NCBI GenBank assembly: GCA_023488865.1
Contig: JAMDDG010000396.1
Location: forward strand, 1-16,234
Source of the DNA: Bacteroidota bacterium
GTDB lineage: Bacteria; Bacteroidota; Bacteroidia; Bacteroidales; Prolixibacteraceae
Direction of reading: 5' to 3'
Length of the DNA: 16,234 nt
Positions 7,215 to 12,816 of this stretch are shown in pieces. The position numbers and the translations under genes are program-made. The notes below the pieces were generated by a model. The model was given only the letters and a program-made list of their open reading frames with translations. It searched no databases and was not told the DNA's origin. Every line of letters starts with the position of its first letter. Within the stretch, counting starts at the first letter, position 1.

Positions 7215-7901
7215 TTAACCATGTTCGGAGATGCTTTTCAATAATTTTTCATTTTCAATTTCAATCTGCTTTCCGTCAAATTTCAAGATGTGGTCTTTCC
7301 TGAATTCTGATAAGGTCCGAATCACATTTTCTGTGGTCATGCCAATGTATTCAGCAATTTCTCGTCGGGAGATGGGCAGCTCAAACTTGTTATTATTATA
7401 AATATAATGGGCAAAATAAAGAATAACATGCGCAATCCTTCCTTTCAGGTTTTTGCGTCTAATTTCCAGATTATTCAGGATTATTTTATCTGTGGCTTCG
7501 CTAACGCGGGTCATAAGCCCCATCGTAAATTCCCCATTTATTAAAGCAACAGCCTTTATTTTTTCAAGAACAATTGCACAGATTATCGTTTCGTCAAGTG
7601 CAGTAACGGTATAGTTATAAGTTGAAGATGAGAATACACTGAGTAAACTGACAAAATCAAATGGCTTGGCAAAGCTAATAATCTGGTCTTTACCGTCTGT
7701 CCCTTTTCTTGAAAGTTTAACTAATCCCGATTTTAAATAGATAAAATCTTTAATTTCACTCCCCTCATAAATAATAATTTCACCTTTATCATATTGGTGT
7801 TCAGTTTTATTCTCACACATGAGCTTAATAACATCTGTGCTGGCATGAAAAAAAAATAGCGATCTTAACTTACATAATTCACAATTGCATTCATTTTTCA
7901 T
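7215..7901 (-). CDS. Crp/Fnr-family transcriptional regulator with cysteine-rich N-terminus
   Basis: The 228-residue protein has a cyclic-nucleotide-binding-like beta-barrel (about 20-120, with YDKGEIIIYEGSEIKDFIYLKSGLVKLS), a dimerisation helix (about 122-165) and a C-terminal winged helix (about 172-225). The recognition segment is LPISRREIAEYIGMTTENVIRTLSEF. Near the N-terminus, cysteines 5, 7 and 10 form CNCELC, with C29 and C108 further on. FNR uses three N-terminal cysteines plus one central cysteine to hold a 4Fe-4S cluster, so a redox-, NO- or persulfide-sensing role is plausible; the spacing differs from E. coli FNR. The usual cAMP-binding signature is not evident. The gene is divergent from the sulfur operon, and the intergenic region holds FNR-box-like palindromes, so it is the likely operon regulator and may control itself. 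Confidence 0.88.
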   Translation of the reverse strand: MKNECNCELCKLRSLFFFHASTDVIKLMCENKTEHQYDKGEIIIYEGSEIKDFIYLKSGLVKLSRKGTDGKDQIISFAKPFDFVSLLSVFSSSTYNYTVTALDETIICAIVLEKIKAVALINGEFTMGLMTRVSEATDKIILNNLEIRRKNLKGRIAHVILYFAHYIYNNNKFELPISRREIAEYIGMTTENVIRTLSEFRKDHILKFDGKQIEIENEKLLKSISEHG

Positions 7902-7928
7902 CCGTGTTTGTATTTTGCGAACATACTC

Positions 7929-7945
7929 GTTTCATAATACGAAAC
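7929..7945. promoter_or_regulatory. 17-bp near-palindrome upstream of the Crp/Fnr regulator
   Basis: GTTTCATAATACGAAAC is symmetric except for one base pair. It lies 27-43 bp upstream of the regulator ATG, downstream of the candidate minus-strand -7 element, so it would fall in the regulator's 5' untranslated region. It is a candidate autoregulatory operator. Confidence 0.35.
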
Positions 7946-7991
7946 CCCAACTTTTATATTTTTCTTTGAAAGAAAATCGAAGATACTGCTT

Positions 7992-7999
7992 CAAAGATA
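7992..7999 (-). promoter_or_regulatory. Candidate -7 element (TATCTTTG) for the Crp/Fnr regulator
   Basis: On the minus strand this reads TATCTTTG, matching TAnnTTTG. The start codon is about 90 bp downstream. No clean TTG was found at the usual -33 distance. It abuts the FNR-like palindrome at 8000-8011, so occupancy of that site should affect this promoter. Confidence 0.35.
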
Positions 8000-8029
8000 T
8001 GATAATTATCACTTGTAACATTTATCATA
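7998..8029. promoter_or_regulatory. FNR-box-like operator region
   Basis: TGATAATTATCA at 8000-8011 is a perfect 12-bp palindrome and fits the inner part of the FNR/CRP-type box TTGAT-N4-ATCAA. A second overlapping symmetry is TATGATAA (7998-8005) with TTATCATA (8022-8029), two 8-bp arms separated by 16 bp. The region lies between the divergent promoters of the regulator and the sulfur operon, where an activator or repressor site is expected. Which protein binds is inference from adjacency. Confidence 0.5.
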
Positions 8030-8037
8030 CCTGCTTC

Positions 8038-8069
8038 TTGATAAAATAGATTTTAGCAGGGTAATTTTG
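8038..8069 (+). promoter_or_regulatory. Bacteroidota-type promoter of the sulfur operon
   Basis: TTG at 8038-8040 and TAATTTTG at 8062-8069 are separated by 21 bp, matching TTG-N17-23-TAnnTTTG. Transcription should start near 8075, placing the ATG at 8094 about 20 bp downstream. This excludes the in-frame TTG at 8067 as a start. The inverted repeat CCTGCT (8030-8035) / AGCAGG (8055-8060) overlaps the promoter. Confidence 0.6.
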
Positions 8070-8093
8070 GGAAAATTTTTAAATCGGTTATTT

Positions 8094-9332
8094 ATGAAGA
8101 AGATATTAATCTTAGGAGCTGGTACTGGTGGTACAATGATGGCCAACAAACTTAGAAAGGCGCTTGACAGGGAAGAGTGGGGTATTACTGTTGTTGACAA
8201 ACACCGTACCCATTACTATCAACCAGGATTTTTATTTATACCTTTTGGAATATATGACAAACATGATGTCGTAAAACCTAAATCAGACTTTATTCCAACA
8301 GGAGTTGAGCTCATTTATGCGGATATTGATAAGATTGTTGCTGAAGAAAATAAAGTTTTGTTAGAGGGAGGAAAAGTTTTAAACTACGACATCTTACTCA
8401 TTGCTACAGGAACACATACTGCTCCGGAAGCAACCCCGGGATTAAAAGATAAATTATGGCAGAAGGAAATATTTGATTTCTATACCTACGAGGGGGCTCT
8501 TGCACTTCATAAATTTTTCAAAAATTGGGAAGGTGGAAAGTTAGTAATGGCAATTACTGAACTTCCTTATAAATGTCCGGTTGCCCCCATTGAATTTGTT
8601 TGTTTGGCAGATGAGTATTTTACCAAAAAAGGAATTCGCGACAAAGTGGATATTACTTTTGTGACACCTTTGCCCGGAGCTTTTACAAAACCAGTTGCCA
8701 CAAAATTGCTTGGTGAAATGCTGGAAGAGAAGAATATAAAGGTAATTCCCGATTTTTATATTGAAAGAATTGATAACGATAAAAAAATACTGGTTTCATT
8801 CGATGAAATAGAAATTCCATTTGATGTACTTACCATTATTCCAATGAACATTGGTTCTGGCGTGATTAAACGAAGTGGATTGGGCGACGATATGAATTAT
8901 GTCCCTACGAACAAGTTCACATTACAGTCGGACCAGTACGAAAATATTTTTGTGATCGGTGATGCAGCCAATTTGCCAACTTCAAAAGCAGGGAGTGTTG
9001 CGCACTTTGCAGGAGAAATTTTATTCGAAAATATCATGAGTGCTATTGAAGGCCGGCCTTTAACTGCCCAATTTGATGGACATGCGAACTGTTATATTGA
9101 AACCGGATTTGGTAAAGGACTATTAATTGATTTTAACTATACCATAGAACCTCTGCCCGGAACTTTCCCCTTACCTGGAATTGGGCCATTCGGATTGCTG
9201 AAAAACACTAAAATGAACCACTATGGAAAAATCATTTTCCGTTGGATATATTGGCACATTTTATTAAAAGGCAAAGAACTTCCGGTCGAGTCCTTGATGA
9301 GCATGGCAGGGAAAGAAAATATTCAAAATTAA
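8094..9332 (+). CDS. Sulfide:quinone oxidoreductase / flavocytochrome c sulfide dehydrogenase-like FAD flavoprotein
   Basis: The 412-residue protein has an N-terminal FAD-binding GxGxxG (ILGAGTGG, 6-13), an ATG motif (LLIATGTHT, about 102-109) and a second FAD contact (IFVIGDAANLPTSKAGSVAHF, split around G289-D290). C161 lies in YKCPVAPIEF and C333 in ANCYIETG. These positions correspond to the two redox cysteines conserved in sulfide-oxidising flavoproteins; C170 is an extra. A third cysteine found in some SQRs (in the 100-130 region) is absent. The C-terminus (about 377-392, GKIIFRWIYWHILLKG) is amphipathic and could attach monotopically to the membrane, as in SQR. The likely reaction is sulfide oxidation to polysulfide or a protein persulfide with electrons to quinone; the acceptor is inferred. 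It is the first gene of a four-gene operon with sulfur-carrier genes. The start is set by the upstream promoter and the KKILILGAG beginning. Confidence 0.88.
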   Translation: MKKILILGAGTGGTMMANKLRKALDREEWGITVVDKHRTHYYQPGFLFIPFGIYDKHDVVKPKSDFIPTGVELIYADIDKIVAEENKVLLEGGKVLNYDILLIATGTHTAPEATPGLKDKLWQKEIFDFYTYEGALALHKFFKNWEGGKLVMAITELPYKCPVAPIEFVCLADEYFTKKGIRDKVDITFVTPLPGAFTKPVATKLLGEMLEEKNIKVIPDFYIERIDNDKKILVSFDEIEIPFDVLTIIPMNIGSGVIKRSGLGDDMNYVPTNKFTLQSDQYENIFVIGDAANLPTSKAGSVAHFAGEILFENIMSAIEGRPLTAQFDGHANCYIETGFGKGLLIDFNYTIEPLPGTFPLPGIGPFGLLKNTKMNHYGKIIFRWIYWHILLKGKELPVESLMSMAGKENIQN

Positions 9333-9340
9333 ATCGGGTT

Positions 9341-10018
9341 ATGGAAGAAAAATCAATGCAAATACAAATAACAGAACTAAACCAGAAGGTTGATTTACTG
9401 CTCGAATATGTAAATGGGCAACGTCTTAAGGCCAATCAATTGGAGGATTTGATTTCCGACCTCTCCATTGTAGGAAAGGATGTCTACGATACAACGGTTG
9501 AGGAGCTTAATAACCGGATGGTAAAAATTGATCCTGATCAGGTAAAAAATATAGGATTGCGCTTATTATCGAATGTTGACAATATTGCAAAAGCCCTTGA
9601 AATCTTTGAAAGTCTGTCTGATTTGGCGAAAGATGCGATGCCGATTGTTAATGAGGTTATTATTGACTCAACCAGAAAAATGAATGAGTTGGACCAAAAA
9701 GGCTACTTCAACTTCTTTAAGGAGGTAGGATTAATCTTTGATAACATTATTACTCATTTTTCAAGGGAAGAGGTACATCTTCTGGCCGAAAATGTGGTGA
9801 CGATTTTAGAAACGGTTAAAACACTGACCCAGCCGGAGATGATGAATGCAGTGAACAATGCCATTAAGGTGTTTGGAAGTATAAATACAACTGATGTCCC
9901 GGAGTATTCTGTTTGGAAGTTGATGCGTGAAATAAATCAGCCGGAAATGAAAAAAACCATTGGATTTATGGTCACTTACATGAAAAGTTTATCAGGAAAT
10001 AATTTGTCTAATAAATAA
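9341..10018 (+). CDS. DUF1641-family protein
   Basis: The 225-residue protein is mostly alpha-helical and acidic, without membrane segments or cysteines. It starts with a coiled-coil-like stretch (ITELNQKVDLLLEYVNGQ). The middle (about 85-165) and the C-terminal segment EYSVWKLMREINQPEMKKTIGFMVTYMKSL look like the DUF1641 family. DUF1641 proteins occur beside SQR-like flavoproteins, Hdr-like sulfur-oxidation genes and formate dehydrogenases, but their molecular role is not established; an accessory or partner role for the flavoprotein is a guess. The ATG at 9341 lies 8 bp after the flavoprotein stop, so co-translation is likely. A longer in-frame start inside the previous gene is not favoured. 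Confidence 0.8.
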   Translation: MEEKSMQIQITELNQKVDLLLEYVNGQRLKANQLEDLISDLSIVGKDVYDTTVEELNNRMVKIDPDQVKNIGLRLLSNVDNIAKALEIFESLSDLAKDAMPIVNEVIIDSTRKMNELDQKGYFNFFKEVGLIFDNIITHFSREEVHLLAENVVTILETVKTLTQPEMMNAVNNAIKVFGSINTTDVPEYSVWKLMREINQPEMKKTIGFMVTYMKSLSGNNLSNK

Positions 10019-10036
10019 TAATAAATAATTAGTGTC

Positions 10037-10348
10037 ATGGTAGAAAAAACTTATGCAGGAAAAACAGTAGAAGTTAACGAAGAAGGATATTTGTTAAACG
10101 TAGCGGATTGGTCTAAAGAAATTGCCCTCGAAATGGCCAGAGAAAATAATATTGAACTAACCGACAAACATTTTGAAGTACTAGAATATCTGCGCAAAGA
10201 ACAAGCTGCAGGTGCATCATTAACTATAAGAAAGGTTGGAAATTCAGGGATTGTCGATATTAAAGGATTGTACCAGTTATTCCCCGGTGGTCCGCTGAAA
10301 TTCTCATCAAAATATGCCGGAATACCCAAACCGGCAAGTTGTATTTAA
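10037..10348 (+). CDS. TusE/DsrC-like sulfur carrier, short form with a single C-terminal cysteine
   Basis: The 103-residue protein shows the DsrC/TusE pattern: EVNEEGYLLNVADWSKEIALEMA near the start, DKHFEVLEYLR in the middle, LYQLFPGGP, and the C-terminal arm KYAGIPKPASCI with the penultimate cysteine C102 (CysA). The second cysteine of dissimilatory DsrC, 11 residues upstream, is replaced by serine, so trisulfide chemistry of the DsrC type is not expected; this resembles TusE, which uses only CysA. The segment between LTIRK and GLYQLF is shorter than in E. coli TusE, so part of the helix-turn-helix region is reduced. The role is probably to accept or relay persulfide sulfur between the flavoprotein and the DsrE protein. 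It lies 18 bp after the DUF1641 stop and 17 bp before the next start. Confidence 0.88.
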   Translation: MVEKTYAGKTVEVNEEGYLLNVADWSKEIALEMARENNIELTDKHFEVLEYLRKEQAAGASLTIRKVGNSGIVDIKGLYQLFPGGPLKFSSKYAGIPKPASCI

Positions 10349-10365
10349 CCTAAAATTATTATAAA

Positions 10366-10872
10366 ATGACTGAAAAAAAATCGGAAACACCTTTAAAAAA
10401 GGTGATGATTATTTGTTCAAAAGGCACTATTGAAGATGTGTATGCAGCTTTAATTATGGCCAATGGTGCTGTAATGGAAGGAATTGAAGCAAAAATTTTC
10501 TTTACATTCTTCGGACTTGATGCAATTACGAAAAAACGCATGAATAAATTGCACTCTTCAACGGTAGGAAATCCGGCAATGCGGATGCCAGGCGGACTAC
10601 CGTTTCCAACTCTTTTGGGTGCTATTCCCGGAGTTGAAGCAGGCGTTTCAGCCATGATGAAAAAACAAATGGCGGACCTGGATATTCCTCCGGTGGATGA
10701 ATTTCTGGATATGATTACGGCTGGCGGGGGTGAAATATATGCCTGCAAATTGGCTGCCGATATGTTCAAATTAACTATGGATGATTTAAGCGAACATACA
10801 AAAGCAATCATTACCGTTGGTACTTTATACGCCATGTCGGGAGGTGAAGGCACTCAAATTATTTTTGTATAA
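10366..10872 (+). CDS. DsrE/DsrF/DrsH-like family sulfur-transfer protein (DsrE2-type)
   Basis: The 168-residue protein matches the DrsE_2 type of the DsrE superfamily: a Rossmann-like start VMIICSKGTIEDVYAALIMANGA, a central FFTFFGLDAITKKRM, a Gly/Pro-rich loop (NPAMRMPGGLPFP), a helix with MMKKQMADL, and a terminal strand ending TQIIFV. C127 in IYACKLAADMF is the probable sulfur-carrying cysteine; C17 lies in the first strand/loop. No membrane helix is evident, unlike some DsrE2 proteins. DsrE-type proteins bind persulfide and exchange it with TusA or TusE/DsrC partners, so this should be the partner of the preceding TusE-like protein. No tusA or rhodanese gene is in the window. It is the last gene of the operon, with a terminator 23 bp after the stop. 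Confidence 0.85.
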   Translation: MTEKKSETPLKKVMIICSKGTIEDVYAALIMANGAVMEGIEAKIFFTFFGLDAITKKRMNKLHSSTVGNPAMRMPGGLPFPTLLGAIPGVEAGVSAMMKKQMADLDIPPVDEFLDMITAGGGEIYACKLAADMFKLTMDDLSEHTKAIITVGTLYAMSGGEGTQIIFV

Positions 10873-10894
10873 TATTGACATTTGAAACATTGAT

Positions 10895-10925
10895 AGGGGT
10901 TGTCTCAGAAAGACAATCCCTTTTT
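10895..10925 (+). terminator. Rho-independent terminator of the sulfur operon
   Basis: AGGGGTTGTCT (10895-10905), loop CAGAA and AGACAATCCCT (10911-10921) form an 11-bp stem with one G-T pair, followed by a T-run (10921-10925). It sits between the convergent ends of the operon (10872) and the minus-strand haem membrane gene (10924) and may serve the plus strand mainly. Confidence 0.8.
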
Positions 10926-11568
10926 ATCTCTTTTTATCGCGTAATTTTAGCCAAATTCCCATATTTTGAAAAAGTAATGCCAGTACGAACAACGGTATGT
11001 ATAAATAAAAAATCAGGAAGTGATTCTTAGTAACTACCCTGTAATAAACAGAATGAAGGATAGCTAGGACAAAAAGAAAATAGGTGAGACGCTGGATATT
11101 TTTCCAGGTAATTTGACCCATTTTTCTCAGGGAATAATCATTGGAAGTTACAAGCACGAGGAGAATAAGTAATGCGGATAGTAAACCCAAATAGTTGGCC
11201 AATCCGAAATTATCCAGTCTGATCGTATAACCCAGGTCTGTTTTGTTGAGAAAGTATTTCCAGTTACTGCCCCTCAAATGGACAAACAAGCCGGTAATTG
11301 AATGAACAATAGCCAGAAAGCCTCCGGTGATGCCGATATCCCGCCTTAGGTGATTGGAAACCGGATTGTTTCGCTTTTGCAAGAGATTTACAGGTCCGAT
11401 CAGTAAGGAGATGGTGAAAGCCAGTATGGCCACATATCCGGTTACGTCGGTGACAATAGTTATCAGATCCCTTCCGGGCCAGAGAAAATGAAGGAATAAT
11501 CCAAAAAGCAGGATCAGGAGAAAGGAAGGCAGATAATGTTTTTTTAGTCTGGTTTTGAGGGTGTGCAT
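10924..11568 (-). CDS. Ferric-reductase-like transmembrane protein (MsrQ-like haem membrane subunit)
   Basis: The protein is 214 residues from the ATG at 11568. About six hydrophobic helices are visible. Histidines H89 (GGFLAIVHSITGLFVH), H97 and H172 (FVLAILHSVYYRV) lie in or beside helices and are candidate haem ligands, as in the ferric-reductase/MsrQ domain; RRDIGITGG before H89 is typical of this fold. Such proteins move electrons across the inner membrane, in MsrQ to the methionine sulfoxide reductase MsrP; no msrP lies nearby, so the partner is unknown. An alternative GTG start at 11601 would add 11 residues. The upstream gene on the same strand (DUF1761) is 76 bp away and could share a transcript, but the IS insertion has separated both from their original promoter. 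Confidence 0.8.
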   Translation of the reverse strand: MHTLKTRLKKHYLPSFLLILLFGLFLHFLWPGRDLITIVTDVTGYVAILAFTISLLIGPVNLLQKRNNPVSNHLRRDIGITGGFLAIVHSITGLFVHLRGSNWKYFLNKTDLGYTIRLDNFGLANYLGLLSALLILLVLVTSNDYSLRKMGQITWKNIQRLTYFLFVLAILHSVYYRVVTKNHFLIFYLYIPLFVLALLFQNMGIWLKLRDKKR

Positions 11569-11644
11569 AAATGATAAACTTGTTTGATTTGTAATCTGCA
11601 CTAATCTAAAGGGTTCGTTTTACTATTGTATATCGAATTCTTTC

Positions 11645-12049
11645 TCACCAGATTCCCAGAATATATCCGGCAATTGAAAATAGGACGATATACATCCCTG
11701 CGTCTATGGCCAATAATCTGAGCGAGCGGTTGGCAAACAGGTAGGTGCCGGCCATGGCAGGCAGTATCCAAATCAGCGAAATCAATAGTCCATCTACCAA
11801 ACCGGTTGCGCCACCCGTTCCGGATGCGACGGCACTTAGCCCGCAAACGGCCAGAAAGTGCATAACGGCTGTGCCGCCAAATATCAGCGGGGCATTAATT
11901 TTTACCGGGATATTGTTGGGATTGTTCTCTTTTTTCCAGGTTTTTCCAAACAATACAGCGCTGTGCCAGAAAGCTCCCAGCACAAAAGAAAAAATCGTTA
12001 GTACGATTACCGGTAACCAGTGAATATTTGAAATCAGACTGAGTAAGTT
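11645..12049 (-). CDS. DUF1761-family membrane protein, start codon lost to IS66 insertion
   Basis: The frame remains open from the IS66 boundary to the stop at 11645, giving 134 codons plus stop. It begins NLLSLISNIHWLPVIVLTI, then FVLGAFWHSAVLFGKTW, which is the DUF1761 N-terminal pattern with the first helix and the conserved W-S-LFGK..W segment. Further membrane helices lie in the middle and at the C-terminus. DUF1761 proteins are small (~130-150 residues) polytopic membrane proteins of unknown function. The base at 12050 is the complement of G, so the native start was probably ATG with only its G left; the IS begins at 12051. No ATG, GTG or TTG occurs in frame inside the adjacent IS end before a stop. 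The next usable start is GTG at 11983, which would remove most of helix 1. The gene is probably inactive or poorly expressed. Confidence 0.7.
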   Translation of the reverse strand, partial: NLLSLISNIHWLPVIVLTIFSFVLGAFWHSAVLFGKTWKKENNPNNIPVKINAPLIFGGTAVMHFLAVCGLSAVASGTGGATGLVDGLLISLIWILPAMAGTYLFANRSLRLLAIDAGMYIVLFSIAGYILGIW

Positions 12050-12050
12050 C

Positions 12051-12063
12051 GTAAGCCAACGGC
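12051..12063 (+). repeat. IS66 left terminal inverted repeat
   Basis: GTAAGCCAACGGC is a perfect reverse complement of 14319-14331 and of 16221-16233. Similarity ends after 13 bases (GGTTGAC against TAACTGC). Confidence 0.85.
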
Positions 12064-12117
12064 GGTTGACATCTATTTTGATTAGCGAAAGTGTCCCACC
12101 TTGTGTCCAAAAAAATT

Positions 12118-12402
12118 ATGACGCTACATGATAAAAGGACATTAATGCTTTCACTTGTTGACAGGTGGAAGGCAAGCGGGATGAGCCAGGCAGATTTTGC
12201 AAGGACACATCAGGTAAACCTGGCAAAGTTTCGGTACTGGATTAATGCGCAGCGAAAAGGAACGGAAGAGGGCTCACCGGCTTTTATCGAGCTAAACGGT
12301 TTTTCTCATCAGGATATCAGCATCAGGTACCCCAACGGAGTAGAATTGGTATTGCCAGCCCAAACTCCGGTAGTTTTTTTGCGGTCACTGATCAATCTAT
12401 AA
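12118..12402 (+). CDS. tnpA: IS66 accessory protein TnpA (helix-turn-helix)
   Basis: The protein is 94 residues from the ATG at 12118; an in-frame GTG at 12091 would add nine. It contains a helix-turn-helix-like segment, MSQADFARTHQVNLAKFRYWI, as in IS66 TnpA, which is thought to bind the element's DNA. A C-terminal beta segment (ISIRYPNGVELVLP) follows, also typical. It ends 4 bp before tnpB. It is present only in the first element copy, because the second lacks this region. Confidence 0.85.
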   Translation: MTLHDKRTLMLSLVDRWKASGMSQADFARTHQVNLAKFRYWINAQRKGTEEGSPAFIELNGFSHQDISIRYPNGVELVLPAQTPVVFLRSLINL

Positions 12403-12406
12403 GTCC

Positions 12407-12775
12407 ATGTTTTCCCTGGGGGCAGCCCGGTATTATTTGTACCGTGAACCCACCGACATGCGCAAGAGTTTTGATGGCCTTTGCGGGCTTGTCAACGGGC
12501 GGCTTGGCCAGAACCCGATGAGCGGTGATGTGTTTATCTTTTTGAACAAGCCACGCAACAGGGTCAAGCTGCTGCGCTGGGAACCGGGTGGGTATGTACT
12601 TTTTTTCAAGCGGCTTGAGCGGGGGACTTTTGAACTGCCCACAGTCCAAAATCCGGGTTTGTCGCAGATGCTCGATTACGGTGAACTGGCCATGATAATT
12701 ACTGGTATTTCAATGAGAAATGCAAATAAAAGGGTACGATTTTTTCCACAAAATAACGTTGATAAGTATCTGTAA
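12407..12775 (+). CDS. tnpB: IS66 accessory protein TnpB
   Basis: The 122-residue protein has the IS66 Orf2/TnpB signature: YYLYREPTDMRKSFDGLCGLV (about residues 9-29), FIFLNKPRNRVKLLRWEPGGYVLFFKRLE, and RGTFELP. In the family it is needed for transposition together with TnpC, but its biochemical role is unclear. This copy has the native N-terminus MFSLGAARYY. It begins 4 bp after tnpA and is followed by a 41-bp gap with a promoter before tnpC. The unit duplicated downstream starts inside this gene at 12430. Confidence 0.9.
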   Translation: MFSLGAARYYLYREPTDMRKSFDGLCGLVNGRLGQNPMSGDVFIFLNKPRNRVKLLRWEPGGYVLFFKRLERGTFELPTVQNPGLSQMLDYGELAMIITGISMRNANKRVRFFPQNNVDKYL

Positions 12776-12781
12776 AACTGT

Positions 12782-12812
12782 TTGTTTGCAAGAGTCATTC
12801 GTGATATATTTG
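12782..12812 (+). promoter_or_regulatory. Internal promoter in front of tnpC
   Basis: TTG at 12782-12784 and TATATTTG at 12805-12812 are spaced 20 bp, an exact TTG-N17-23-TAnnTTTG match. The ATG of tnpC starts at 12817, only 4 bp after the -7 element, so a transcript from here would be leaderless or nearly so. Confidence 0.55.
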
Positions 12813-12816
12813 TGTC

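Noticed and set aside
7173..7219. Intrinsic terminator between the convergent HD and regulator genes
   Set aside because: Two small palindromes exist, but neither has a G+C-rich stem nor a T-run, so terminator status is not supported.
8067..8093. Upstream TTG start adding nine residues to the flavoprotein
   Set aside because: It overlaps the -7 promoter element (8062-8069), so it would lie upstream of the transcript start, and KKILILGAG at the ATG is the natural FAD-domain beginning.
10359..10853. 164-codon minus-strand frame opposite the DsrE-like gene
   Set aside because: The plus-strand frame has clear DsrE motifs, operon spacing and a terminator; the antisense frame has none.
12043..12050. 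GTAAGTTC as an 8-bp target duplication of the IS66 element
   Set aside because: The bases after the first right end are GTATTATT, and only one base (A) is visible after the second right end, which does not match the expected G; a duplication cannot be confirmed.
11895..12110. 71-codon minus-strand frame crossing the IS66 left end
   Set aside because: It is out of frame with the DUF1761 sequence and antisense to the tnpA leader; the translation shows no family pattern.
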